Assembly (NCBI GenBank): GCA_964444665.1
Contig: CAYUIE010000013.1
Span: 39,914-103,913 of the forward strand
Direction: 5' to 3'
Source: CAYZTY01 sp964444665
GTDB taxonomy: Bacteria > Planctomycetota > Phycisphaerae > Sedimentisphaerales > CAYZTY01
DNA: 64,000 nucleotides
Every line of letters starts with the position of its first letter. Positions within the stretch are counted from its first letter, which is position 1. The translations under genes were made by a program, and so were the position numbers. Positions 26,070 through 35,372 of this stretch are shown here, piece after piece. The notes under the pieces were generated by a model. The model made no database searches. It was not told the DNA's origin and saw only the letters and a list, made by a program, of their open reading frames with translations.

Positions 26070-29000
26070 TTATTTTCTGTTAGAGGAAGTTCTCCTCAAC
26101 TGAATCAGAATCTTTTGTCTGTTGTCTCGTGCTTCGGGGAAATCAGGTTTGAGTCGCAGCGCTTCTTCGTAGTGTGCTATTGCTTCATTGAGTTGTCCCA
26201 TTCTATGCAGAGCAACTGCAAGGTCATTGTGCACCTCGGCATTATCGGGTACTAACTCTATTACTTTGCGGTAATAAACAATCGCCTTGTCCATTAGTTT
26301 GTTACGCTGACACAAATCCGCCAGAGTATAGTAGCTCAGTGCCTTGTCCGGTAATTTGTCAATTTTGCTTTCCAGGGATTTTATCTGGGCCGTTCTGCAC
26401 ATGCGGGCGAGCCGGGGGTCCGTGATTATGGAATAATCCAGTTTGTTGTTTGCGGCATACGTTTCCATAAGATTGAAGAATCGCTCTTTTTGTTTCGACT
26501 TGGCTCGGGACAAGTCAACCATATTTGCCTTCGGGTCATGAACGGACAGTGCAAATGCCGCGAAATCTATTTGTGCATCGATGTCGGTGGTAAGCCGGCC
26601 GAGAAGAGTTGTTGTTTCACGGCTGAACGACTTTCTATTATCAATATTTTTTTCCACTGTCGGGTCTTTAGCATACATTTGTTTTGGTGCTGCAAACTCG
26701 AGTCGAGGCCGATTGTCGGTGTGAATGGGGCCTTGGTCGCACAAGCCGGCGAGATTCTCGGTTACAATGAATCTGTATAGTAATTCGGCGTTTCGCAGAG
26801 TAATGTTACTTGAGCGCTGAGCGTACTGCAGATTTAGCCTTATATTTTCCAGTATCGTTTTATTGCCGTTGAAGCCTATCATCAAATAATTACTGTCTTG
26901 TGCGCGTACGAGGATGCTGTCTGGAAAAACACTCACAAAGGTTCTGATGACAAGGGAAAAAGCCGACCAGTCCATCTGGTAAGAGTGAATCCATTGACAA
27001 AATATACCGTCGTTGTTAAGCCTGTCTTTGACAAGGGCAAAAAACTCTTTGGTAAACAGGTTGGCAATGCCCGCCATCCAGGGATTCGAGGGTTCTGAAG
27101 TAATCACATCATATTTTCGGTTGGTTAGCTGTAGATGCGCCCGGCCATCCTGAACAATCAGCTCCGTTTTTGGATTGGAAAGCACCTTGTTGTTCCAGGG
27201 AATGAAAAAGTCACTGGCCTCAACCACTTCCGAACTAATTTCAAGCACATCCACCCGTTCGATAGGGTAATACAGAACCTCACCTGTGGTTATACCGCTG
27301 GCCAGGCCCAATACCATAACTGTTTTCGGATTTGGATGAAGCATCATCGGGATATGCGATGAAAGCACCTGCGTCGGCATATCACCTCGCGAGCTTGCAT
27401 CTGTTTTTCCACTGATTACAAGACTATAATCGATGTTACCGAAGGCATCGGATGTTTTTAGCACCGTAGTGAATCCTGAAATGCCGTCTCCATAATACAC
27501 AAGCTGGCGTTTCTCGGTGCCGGTTAATATTTCCGGCCCGCGCCACAACGCCTCCAGCCAGCCGGTCTTTTCCATTTTTGGTATGATTTCTGCAAACCGG
27601 TAATACTTCCCCTGGGCCAGAAGCAGCCGGTTCCACTGCGGAAAATGAAGACAAAGATATAAACCCGCCAAAGCGGGTAATGCAAGGGCTATCAGGCGCA
27701 GGTTGTATTGCCTGCCGGCCAGCAGCAGGTAAATGCCGATGATTAAAGAGGTAAAAATCTGCAGCCCTACGACCATACTCAGACTATTTTCCTTTCCAAG
27801 AAGCGGCATAAGCAAAAAGCCGGCGCAGAATGAGCCCACTACGGCACCGATAGTATTAATCGAATAGGCAAAACCAATAGACTTTCCCACTTTCGAGATA
27901 GACTCAGTAAAAAGCTTGCTGACCAGAGGGAAGGTTGCGCCAAGGCAGAGCGTAGGTAAAATCATGAAGCCAAACAGGATGACCGACTTCGATACACTCG
28001 CTGCTGCAAACCGGTCCTGGAAGTGATAAATCAGCTTTGCGAAGAAAAACTGGCTGTTGCCCAGTATCTGGCTGAGTCCTAACGCCAACAGTGCCGCTGC
28101 GAACTGGGAGTATATCAGAAGCATAAAGGGCCTTTTGACTCTGTCGGCAAACCATCCGAAGAGCATGCTGCCCAAAGCCAGCCCGGCAATGAACGTAACC
28201 AGTACAATAGTAAATGAGTAAGTGGTAGGTCCTGCAATCAATCCCAGCAATCTGGTCCATATCACCTCATACGACATAGCACAAAAACCGGAGACGGCAA
28301 AGATTATCAGTGCGGCCCACCGCAATCGGGATGTAGCCGGGTATCGGTTTGTTTCAGGTTGCTCGCTGAGGGGGGGCGGTTTATAGCTTCTTGAGTCCAC
28401 GGCTGAAACAGCGGTGCTTGTCGGCCAGGCTTTTATTCGGGAGCTGACAACAATACAGGATAAGCCGATAGCTGCATTTAGCAAGACTGCCAGAGCCAAT
28501 GTTCCCCACATACCCAGCAGGTTTATCAGCCAAAAGCCGCAAAGCAGGGAACCGACGGCGGCGCCAATAGTGTTCAGACCATAAAGCCGGCCGGCATGTG
28601 TGCCCAGATGCGAAAGCTTAGCGACGTAGAACCGGCACAAAACCGGAAGTGTGGCACCCATACAAATGACCGGTACCACCAGAAGCACAAAGCAACCGAT
28701 AAAAGTAAGGATATTGTAAAATAGAAAATGGCTGAACAATCGATTATAAATAACGGCATAAAGGGGCCTGAAGACGATTAGAAGCACCGGCAGAACAAGC
28801 CCGTAGGTACCGATGACAAGTTCCAGTATGCCGTAGATTCTGACAAGTTTCAGCGGCTCTTTAACACGGTCTATAGTTCGGCTGGCTATATAGCTGCCCA
28901 GCCCCAAGCCGCCCATAAAGACGGTCAAGACGATACTTATCGCAAATGGAGCGCAGCCGATAATTTTGACAATCATACGTGTCCATAAAATCTCGTAAAT

Positions 29001-29090
29001 CAGGCCGGTCAGACCCGAAAAAAAGAAACAAACAACAACCAGCATAGTTACTCTGTTGATAAGATGCGTCTTGATGTCATCTTTTTTCAT
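26070..29090 (-). CDS. Multi-spanning membrane protein fused to a spermidine-synthase-like domain and TPRs (3)
   Basis: In the 1006-residue protein the membrane half is an internal duplication: FFFSGLTGLIYEILWTRMI near residue 25 and FAVSGFCAMSYEVIWTRLL near 265, each followed by LGLGSYIASR/LALGSMLFGW-like helices. The synthase-like domain (about 590-780) has VMVLGLASGITTGEVLYYP, IVQDGRAHL and ITSEPSNPWMAGIANLFT; SEPSNPW replaces the catalytic Asp motif of true SpeE. The end (about 905-1000) has TPR units (YYTLADLCQRNKLMDKA, VHNDLAVALHRMGQLNEA). It is the most upstream gene of the minus-strand cluster, so a promoter should lie in 29091-29200. Confidence 0.7.
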   Translation of the reverse strand: MKKDDIKTHLINRVTMLVVVCFFFSGLTGLIYEILWTRMIVKIIGCAPFAISIVLTVFMGGLGLGSYIASRTIDRVKEPLKLVRIYGILELVIGTYGLVLPVLLIVFRPLYAVIYNRLFSHFLFYNILTFIGCFVLLVVPVICMGATLPVLCRFYVAKLSHLGTHAGRLYGLNTIGAAVGSLLCGFWLINLLGMWGTLALAVLLNAAIGLSCIVVSSRIKAWPTSTAVSAVDSRSYKPPPLSEQPETNRYPATSRLRWAALIIFAVSGFCAMSYEVIWTRLLGLIAGPTTYSFTIVLVTFIAGLALGSMLFGWFADRVKRPFMLLIYSQFAAALLALGLSQILGNSQFFFAKLIYHFQDRFAAASVSKSVILFGFMILPTLCLGATFPLVSKLFTESISKVGKSIGFAYSINTIGAVVGSFCAGFLLMPLLGKENSLSMVVGLQIFTSLIIGIYLLLAGRQYNLRLIALALPALAGLYLCLHFPQWNRLLLAQGKYYRFAEIIPKMEKTGWLEALWRGPEILTGTEKRQLVYYGDGISGFTTVLKTSDAFGNIDYSLVISGKTDASSRGDMPTQVLSSHIPMMLHPNPKTVMVLGLASGITTGEVLYYPIERVDVLEISSEVVEASDFFIPWNNKVLSNPKTELIVQDGRAHLQLTNRKYDVITSEPSNPWMAGIANLFTKEFFALVKDRLNNDGIFCQWIHSYQMDWSAFSLVIRTFVSVFPDSILVRAQDSNYLMIGFNGNKTILENIRLNLQYAQRSSNITLRNAELLYRFIVTENLAGLCDQGPIHTDNRPRLEFAAPKQMYAKDPTVEKNIDNRKSFSRETTTLLGRLTTDIDAQIDFAAFALSVHDPKANMVDLSRAKSKQKERFFNLMETYAANNKLDYSIITDPRLARMCRTAQIKSLESKIDKLPDKALSYYTLADLCQRNKLMDKAIVYYRKVIELVPDNAEVHNDLAVALHRMGQLNEAIAHYEEALRLKPDFPEARDNRQKILIQLRRTSSNRK

Positions 29091-29327
29091 TTTCTTATGG
29101 TTCTCCCGGTGATGAAATTTTTATTTTGTTATTAGGCTATTTGGGATAATTCATTCGGCCATTATAGCACAGTATAGACTATTTTCCAATTTTTTGCCTT
29201 TATCAAACCGGATGGGGAGAAGTTAGTGAGCAGGCAACGCCATTGTCACTGAAGCCCGTCTATGTTCTAAGGATTGCCGGCAGGAGGCCCGAAATATCTT
29301 TTGATAACAGTTAATCTCGAAATAGTT

Positions 29328-29445
29328 TCAGTTCTCAACACTTACGGCATGGTTCCCGGCAAAAACTATGAAATCCAGCATATCGATGCGATTATCGGCA
29401 GGAATACTAATATCACAGTCAGGTTCCCATTGAGGGCCCCCGGCC
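29328..29445 (-). pseudogene. Orphan dockerin-module fragment
   Basis: On the minus strand the frame reads QWEPDCDISIPADNRIDMLDFIVFAGNH and onward to a stop, which is a calcium-binding dockerin half-repeat like those ending the other secreted proteins here (compare CDIFPDEGDDKIDWFDVAVF in the gene at 35373). It has no start, no signal peptide and no upstream gene in frame. It lies just beyond the terminator of the PEP-CTERM gene. It is best read as the surviving 3' end of a deleted gene. Confidence 0.45.
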
Positions 29446-29456
29446 CGGCCTGTAAA

Positions 29457-29486
29457 AAAAGAGGCAGGTTTGAACCTACCTCTTTT
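29457..29486 (-). terminator. Intrinsic terminator of the PEP-CTERM gene
   Basis: The minus strand forms AAAAGAGGTAGGTT-CA-AACCTGCCTCTTTT, a 14-base arm pair with one mismatch, followed by TTT. It lies 28 bases after the PEP-CTERM stop codon. Confidence 0.8.
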
Positions 29487-29514
29487 CGTTACCATATTCT
29501 GTTCTTGTTTAGAC

Positions 29515-30234
29515 CTATCTGCGGCGACGCAGGAAGAGTCCTCCAAGACCCAGTAATGCAATCGTCATTGGCTCAGGAATCTGGTGAATAACTAAGTCAC
29601 CAAGATCACCTTCTACAGCATACCTCCACGCCGGATATGGTGCTGTGCCGGCACCGTTCTCATAAGGTGCAATTCGTGTTGAGCCGCCCAGCGTCAGGTC
29701 AAGGCTGACCGGACCATATTCTTCGCAGTGGAGGAGCAAGTTCCAAACCAACACTGTGGGGCTACTCGGAGGATTGCCGTTCTCATCGCCCTCAATGTAT
29801 CCAGTAACCACTCCACCCGACATCTTTGCGATAGAATTGCCTACAATCACTGGCAGATAGTTCTCCGATGTCCCGTCATTATAGCCAGACTGGGTCCAAA
29901 CACCGAAGTCCGCATGGTGTTTAAGGTCATCGCCATACCGTTCAAGGGTTTTGGCGTTGAAAAGGCCGGGCACTTCGAGTGTGCCGGGACCGGTTACATG
30001 TAGGTCCAATTCCATACCGTCCATAATATAACCATCGTAACTCGTCCAGCTTGGATACGGGTTATAGTTCAGGATGATCTGAATCCCGATGGTCTCGCTT
30101 GGGTATAGCGGGTCGGTTGACGTGCCGGCATGGCCCAGATCGCCCACACCGACCGTAACAACGTCGATGACGGTCGCGCTCGCCAATGAGGTCATTCCAA
30201 GAACCAGCATCAATGCTAATACCTTTTTCATCAT
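29515..30234 (-). CDS. Secreted PEP-CTERM-anchored protein
   Basis: The 239-residue product has a signal peptide (MMKKVLALMLVLGMTSLASA), a beta-rich secreted domain without recognisable family, and a textbook PEP-CTERM tail in the last 21 residues (IPEPMTIALLGLGGLFL then RRRR), the substrate signal for an exosortase/archaeosortase that trims and may reattach the protein in the envelope. No exosortase (EpsH/XrtA) gene is in the window. ATG 30234 is chosen because a strong AAGGAGGT lies six bases upstream (plus 30241-30248); the frame is open further but that part has no Shine-Dalgarno. Confidence 0.85.
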   Translation of the reverse strand: MMKKVLALMLVLGMTSLASATVIDVVTVGVGDLGHAGTSTDPLYPSETIGIQIILNYNPYPSWTSYDGYIMDGMELDLHVTGPGTLEVPGLFNAKTLERYGDDLKHHADFGVWTQSGYNDGTSENYLPVIVGNSIAKMSGGVVTGYIEGDENGNPPSSPTVLVWNLLLHCEEYGPVSLDLTLGGSTRIAPYENGAGTAPYPAWRYAVEGDLGDLVIHQIPEPMTIALLGLGGLFLRRRR

Positions 30235-30240
30235 TACAAA

Positions 30241-30248
30241 ACCTCCTT
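30241..30248 (-). promoter_or_regulatory. Shine-Dalgarno fixing the PEP-CTERM gene start
   Basis: The minus-strand AAGGAGGT sits six bases before ATG 30234 and argues against the longer open frame that begins at 30273. Confidence 0.75.
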
Positions 30249-30373
30249 CTAAATTTTCTCTGCTCATCAGCACTTTACTTTACTCAGTAACTGCCTCAGG
30301 CAGATTTAGACAAAAACAAGGCTCTTACTTAACTTATTAAACTGAAACATACACTAAACCACACTGCCACACA

Positions 30374-31186
30374 CTAAAATGGCGGCCAAGTACCGCCCGT
30401 GGGACAATCACCGGGCACGTCCGTGACTATGAAGGCATCTTTAAAGATGTAGAAATCATCGATGTCAACATCACCGTCCCTATCAGAGTCGGGACATGGG
30501 TCATAAGTGGCACCGCCAAAGCTGGAACCGAAAGCGTCTTTGAAGCTATAAAAATCATCGATGTCAACTTTCAGGTCGTTACCGTAGCTGTCACCGTGGC
30601 ATTGTCCCAGCCAACTCCAGCAATCTGGTCCCTCTTCGATGTTCACATCGCAGCCGGTACTCACGATGCTAACGGTAGTGCCGTTTTCCAGCACAACACC
30701 GCCGCGAGTGGTCTCAGCTACAATGGTGATATGGCACGAGCCACTGGCACCGGCCTTTTGGAATTTCAGCCTACACAGCGTCCCGCTGTTCGGCGGCCCT
30801 GTGAGATTCGGCTCATACAGTGAGCCCATCTCGAGTATTACACGATTTGTGCCTAATCCGGTATCCTCCGCACCAGGGTCGCTACTCGGTGCGATAGGAG
30901 TGCCCCAGATAGGCGGACTGTTTAAATCACTAAGGTCAATCGTGCCGGGGTAAATACCGTATTGGTTACCTTCACCTGAGGTGTAATCATTGATATCGGT
31001 AATTATCGCGCAGTTCACATCGACACTTACATCGAGCGCAAAGGCTCTAACCTTTGCCGGTTCGTTAACTACTTGGTAATCGATGCGAACAACTTTCTGG
31101 CCTTCGTCAATACAGGTAATGGTAACAGTTCCCAGGGCTGGTGTGGCAATCAGTAGAGCCATCAAAACAAATAAACTTCTTTTCAT
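30374..31186 (-). CDS. Secreted protein with C-terminal dockerin-type calcium-binding repeats
   Basis: The 270-residue product has a signal peptide (MKRSLFVLMALLIATPALG) and an N-terminal beta-rich domain (about 20-170) reminiscent of cohesin-like or Fn3-like folds. Two dockerin half-repeats follow near residues 205-255 (DLKVDIDDFYSFKDAFG and DSDRDGDVDIDDFYIFKDAF). The paired repeats are complete, with the alternating Asp ligands of an EF-hand loop. It lies 139 bases upstream of the PEP-CTERM gene on the same strand. The enzymatic function, if any, is not visible. Confidence 0.75.
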   Translation of the reverse strand: MKRSLFVLMALLIATPALGTVTITCIDEGQKVVRIDYQVVNEPAKVRAFALDVSVDVNCAIITDINDYTSGEGNQYGIYPGTIDLSDLNSPPIWGTPIAPSSDPGAEDTGLGTNRVILEMGSLYEPNLTGPPNSGTLCRLKFQKAGASGSCHITIVAETTRGGVVLENGTTVSIVSTGCDVNIEEGPDCWSWLGQCHGDSYGNDLKVDIDDFYSFKDAFGSSFGGATYDPCPDSDRDGDVDIDDFYIFKDAFIVTDVPGDCPTGGTWPPF

Positions 31187-31624
31187 AGCTCACACCTTCC
31201 TTTCTTCTTTACAGGGCTCCACACCCTGCAATGTTTTGGTTTTTTACTTTTAATACGCGTCTTAACAAAAACCCATTCCCGCTTAGTACTTGTGCCGTTG
31301 GGAACTTATTCCAGGCTTACACTCTTGTAACTGCTAATATAACAGAGTACCTGGAAAACGGTCGCTGGTTGACAGGAAACAACCAACTCAAGGAGATTAA
31401 AGTATTTACTAATCTCCTTTTCCGCAGGTCTAAAAAACTACACTTCAACCTGCTTTCTAAAACGAGGGTACTTATAAAACTTAGTTCCTTTGCCTTTACC
31501 AAGGCATAGTTAGGTGAAAGTTCGATACTAACACTACCAGAAAAGGCAGTGTAAATCAAGAACAAAAACCGGATTTTTTTAAAAAATAGAGCTATTAACT
31601 GCAATACGACTTAAAGGAGTTCGT

Positions 31625-31672
31625 ATGTCTACAACTATTGCATTTAAAATTGTTAAACGATGTTTTTCATAG
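31625..31672 (+). CDS. Possible 15-residue leader peptide upstream of rodA
   Basis: AAAGGAG at 31614-31620 is ideally spaced before ATG 31625, which opens a 15-codon frame (MSTTIAFKIVKRCFS) closed by TAG. It lies in the 504-base region between two divergent genes. The good ribosome site is the only evidence; the short peptide has no recognisable features. The rest of this gap (31187-31813) is AT-rich, with an AAAAATTTCG/CGAAATTTTT inverted repeat at 31726-31754. Confidence 0.2.
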   Translation: MSTTIAFKIVKRCFS

Positions 31673-31813
31673 CTTTTTGGTACCTGTCCTTTGGGTATAT
31701 TGCTGCGAGAGGCAGGAAAATTTTTAAAAATTTCGTTTTTTCGCCGAAATTTTTGGAGATTTTTCTCCTGCCTTGTATATGTTGATTTTATTGTGCATAT
31801 ATTCAAGGGAAGA

Positions 31814-33025
31814 TTGACGGCTGTAAGGCTGGTAATGCTCGCTGCAACAGCAGCTATTATCGCCATAGGTATAATGACCATTTATGCAACCGAGCATCCT
31901 GCAAAATCAACGCCCGACCACAACTCACTTCGCCTATACCAACACTGGCAAAGACAGATTATTTTCGCCATTGTCGGCTCGTTCGCAATTATCCTGGTCA
32001 ACGCCATCCATTACCGGCGCTTAGGCCCTGCAAGTTACTGGATGTATGCAGGGATACTTGTGCTGCTGGCGGTCCTTTTACTCGGTAAGGTGTTTGATAT
32101 TCCGTTTGTGCCCTCGCGTCGCGGAGCCCATCGATGGATTCAGCTTCATGGGCTGTCCTTTATCCGGATGCAGCCGTCGGAATTCTGCAAGCTTGTATAC
32201 ATACTGGCGCTCGCCTGGTATCTTCGCTACCGCAGCAATTACCGCAGTTTTACCACACTCATAGGTCCTTTTGTGCTCACGCTGTTGCCGATGGTTTTGA
32301 TTCTTGCCGAGCCGGACCTTGGGACGGCGCTGTTGATGATGCCTGTCTTTTTCACTATGCTTTTTATAGCCGGCGCGAAAGGCAGGCACCTGATTATCGT
32401 ATTATTATTGGCGGTATTGATAAGCCCGCTTATATGGCGCCATCTGCCGGACTATCAGCGAATGAGGATAAGCAGTGTGCTGCTGCAAAATGCCTGGATT
32501 AGAGAAAAGGCCCGGTCAAACCAGACCTTCAAAAATATCCTTGTCGGCAGAAGGTACAACATCAGAAACTGGGAAACGAACGAGGGCTATCAATTAATGC
32601 ACTCGAAATTTGCCGTCGCCTCAGGCGGCCTGAGCGGCCAGGGATACAGACGCGGACCGTATATTAGATACGATTTTCTGCCGGACCGTCACAATGATTT
32701 TATTTTTGCAGCCATCGCGCACCAATGGGGCTTCCTGGGCGCTCTGATTCTGTTAATCCTGTACGCGATAGTTTTTGCATGTGCGCTGGAGATTGCCTCG
32801 AACAATACGGACCCGTTCGGGCGATACGTTGTTGTGGGGATTATCGCGATGTTTGTCGTGGAAGTTATCGTCAATATCAGTATGACGATTGGATTGATGC
32901 CGATAACCGGCCTGACACTGCCGCTGGTCAGTTACGGCGGCTCAAGCCTTGTGGTCAGTATGATGGCCGTGGGGCTTTTAAATAATGTCGGCAGAAGCCG
33001 TCCCTTCACACTGGCCCGCCAATGA
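31814..33025 (+). CDS. rodA: RodA/FtsW-family peptidoglycan glycosyltransferase
   Basis: This is a SEDS-family membrane protein with about ten transmembrane helices. Family landmarks are IRMQPSEFCKLVYILALAWYL, LILAEPDLGTALL, the external LPDRHNDFIFAAIAHQWGFLG loop and GLTLPLVSYGGSS near the end; these place it with RodA rather than FtsW. RodA polymerises lipid II into glycan strands during elongation, together with a class B PBP that is not encoded here. The frame opens at TTG 31691, but the first 40 residues come from AT-rich DNA containing a hairpin. I prefer TTG 31814 (403 residues, AAGGGA upstream) or ATG 31835, which puts the first helix right at the N-terminus; the exact start is uncertain. 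Confidence 0.8.
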   Translation: MTAVRLVMLAATAAIIAIGIMTIYATEHPAKSTPDHNSLRLYQHWQRQIIFAIVGSFAIILVNAIHYRRLGPASYWMYAGILVLLAVLLLGKVFDIPFVPSRRGAHRWIQLHGLSFIRMQPSEFCKLVYILALAWYLRYRSNYRSFTTLIGPFVLTLLPMVLILAEPDLGTALLMMPVFFTMLFIAGAKGRHLIIVLLLAVLISPLIWRHLPDYQRMRISSVLLQNAWIREKARSNQTFKNILVGRRYNIRNWETNEGYQLMHSKFAVASGGLSGQGYRRGPYIRYDFLPDRHNDFIFAAIAHQWGFLGALILLILYAIVFACALEIASNNTDPFGRYVVVGIIAMFVVEVIVNISMTIGLMPITGLTLPLVSYGGSSLVVSMMAVGLLNNVGRSRPFTLARQ

Positions 33026-33049
33026 TCTCAAGACCGGAGATTGTCATCT

Positions 33050-35110
33050 TTACCGGGGCCGCAGTACCATAACGCCGTAAGCCGGTAGAGTTATTTGGCC
33101 GGTAGCTTCCGCGCCGGTGAGTATATCCCGGAACTTAGCCGAGATAAATTCGACGCTTTGTTCGTAGGCCGTAAAATTCATAAGAAAGATAAACTGCTGC
33201 CTGCCGTCGCTGCGCGTCCGGGCCATAACGCCAACCGGCATTTCGGTCTCGATATCCTGCTTCAGGCTCAATGTGCTTATGAGGAGGTTATAGAAATCCT
33301 CAAGGAATCTTTCTTCATTACGTGAGGCGATATAATAGGCCCTGCCTTTGCCGAAATCGTTGACGGTAAGTGCGGGCCTGCCGGCATAAAAATCCTCTGT
33401 GTAGGTCGCCAGCACCTGGGCGGTCTCGGCGTGAATTAACTCGCACAACTCACGAGTCTGGTATGTACCCGAGAGTTCCAGCTCGTTTTCTTCCATCGAG
33501 ACAATGTAATTTAAATCTTTGTCGTAGAGCGCGTCGATTTCTTCCGCCCATATTCCCAGCACCTTACGCATCGGCCCGGGGAAACCGCCCAGGAAACACA
33601 AATCATTTTCATCCACAATCCCGCTCCAGTAGGTGGCAACAAATATGCCCCCATCCGAGACAAATTTTTCGATACGCTCTGCGACCCCGGCGCGTACCAT
33701 ATAAAGCATCGGGGCAATAAGAAGTTTGTATTTCGAAAAATCACCGTCCATATCAATTACATCAACCGGCACACTCCTCGACCAGAACGGCTGGTAGTGC
33801 TTTACGCATGTGGGTATATAGTTTTTATCTTTAAGCGGGCCCGTTGCGCCGTCGACGGCCCAGCTATTCTCCCAGTCATATATGATAGCCACCTGCGATT
33901 TCGTGGTTGTGCCGATGACCTCGTCGAGCTTTTTCAGGGCCTGGCCGAGGTCGGCCACATCGCGAAAAACGCGGGTATTCTCGCGGCCGCTGTGGTCAAC
34001 CACCGCGCCGTGAAATTTTTCTGCCGAGCCACGGGACTTTCGCCACTGGAAATACTGAACCGTGTCCGAGCCGTGGGCGACGGCCTGAAGCGATGAGAGC
34101 AGGTGCATACCCGGCCGTTTGAGCTTACATACCCACATCCAGTTGGTCATACTCGGCGTGCTCTCCATAAGCATAAAGGGTTGGCCGTCCTTCATGCTGC
34201 GGTATAAATCGTGCGCAAAGGCAACCTGCGAGGCGAGCTTCCAGTCTTCCTGATGGCCGTGCCAGCGGGGGTAGCTGTCGAGGGCGACAACATCGAGCTG
34301 CTTTGCGAACTTCCAGTAATTCAGGCATTGATTAACGCCCATAAGGTTTGTGGTTACGGGCACGTCCGGCGTCAGCTCGCGAAGCGGTGCGATTTCCGCC
34401 TTGAAGAAATCGATGGTCTGGTCGGTAATGAACCGCTTCCAGTCAAGATTTAGGCCGTTGATGCTGCCTTCACCTAAGGGGCCGGGCGATTCAATCTGCC
34501 GCCAGTCCGTGTAGGTATGGCTCCAGAAAGCGGTCCACCAGGCCTGGTTTAGTTTATCAAGACTGTCGGCATATTTGCGTCTTAACCATTTTCGAAACGC
34601 CTCCTGACAAAGCTCGCAATGGCAGTCTCCGCTGTATTCGTTCGAAATATGCCATACAAGAAGTGCCGGGTGGTCCTTGTAGCGCTCGGCCAGGTGGGTG
34701 TTGATATTGCGGCATTTGTCGCGATAAATCGGTGAGGTATAGCAATGGTTGTGTCGGCCGCCGTGGGAAATCCGCCGACGGTCGGCATTTACGCGGAGCA
34801 CTTCCGGATATTTACTGCTCATCCAGGCCGGCCGGGCGCCGCTGGGTGTCGCCAGGACCGCGTAGGCGCCGTTTTCGGCGAGATTATCCATTATATTGTC
34901 CAGCCAGCCGAAGTCGAATTTGCCCTCACTCGGTTCGAGCGCCGCCCAGGCGAATATGCCGACCGACATTGTATTGCAGCCGGCCAGCTTCATCAGCCGT
35001 ATATCTTCCTGCAGAATCTGCGGCGTCTGCGTCCACTGCTCGGGATTGTAGTCGCCGCCGTGGAGAAAATGGGGGCACTTTTTGTTAATTGGCGGGTAAC
35101 GGTCTTTCAT
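33050..35110 (-). CDS. GH42 beta-galactosidase
   Basis: The 686-residue enzyme is the usual length for family GH42, which removes terminal beta-galactose. The N-terminal TIM barrel starts HGGDYNPEQW. The acid/base Glu is E158 in WHISNEYSG, and the nucleophile is E316 in MLMESTPS. The zinc-site cysteines typical of many GH42 enzymes are present (CYTSPIY..C and CHCELC). The middle domain (about 380-590, trimerisation type) and small C-terminal beta domain follow. There is no signal peptide, so it probably acts in the cytoplasm on imported oligosaccharides. ATG 35110 is chosen over an upstream in-frame start because AGGAG lies eight bases before it. It is divergent from the secreted glycoside hydrolase gene at 35373. 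Confidence 0.9.
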   Translation of the reverse strand: MKDRYPPINKKCPHFLHGGDYNPEQWTQTPQILQEDIRLMKLAGCNTMSVGIFAWAALEPSEGKFDFGWLDNIMDNLAENGAYAVLATPSGARPAWMSSKYPEVLRVNADRRRISHGGRHNHCYTSPIYRDKCRNINTHLAERYKDHPALLVWHISNEYSGDCHCELCQEAFRKWLRRKYADSLDKLNQAWWTAFWSHTYTDWRQIESPGPLGEGSINGLNLDWKRFITDQTIDFFKAEIAPLRELTPDVPVTTNLMGVNQCLNYWKFAKQLDVVALDSYPRWHGHQEDWKLASQVAFAHDLYRSMKDGQPFMLMESTPSMTNWMWVCKLKRPGMHLLSSLQAVAHGSDTVQYFQWRKSRGSAEKFHGAVVDHSGRENTRVFRDVADLGQALKKLDEVIGTTTKSQVAIIYDWENSWAVDGATGPLKDKNYIPTCVKHYQPFWSRSVPVDVIDMDGDFSKYKLLIAPMLYMVRAGVAERIEKFVSDGGIFVATYWSGIVDENDLCFLGGFPGPMRKVLGIWAEEIDALYDKDLNYIVSMEENELELSGTYQTRELCELIHAETAQVLATYTEDFYAGRPALTVNDFGKGRAYYIASRNEERFLEDFYNLLISTLSLKQDIETEMPVGVMARTRSDGRQQFIFLMNFTAYEQSVEFISAKFRDILTGAEATGQITLPAYGVMVLRPR

Positions 35111-35372
35111 TTCTCGCTCTCCTGATAAGTTCCTGCAAGCAGAAAGGCTAATAGCTTCACCCAGCCCGGTCAATGAAAATCACAACCACTGCCTGCCTTG
35201 GGTCTGGCGTAAATATCGGTTTTTGTTTATATGTTTTCTTGTTTTTGTTTGATGGTGAAAGGTATTTGGATTATTATGCAACTGCGAGAAAGTACTGTAG
35301 AACAGTTCCAAAAGCACACCGGCGGAAAAGCAGGATGCTTTGCCAAACGACAGAAAGATAGGAGGAAGAGAA

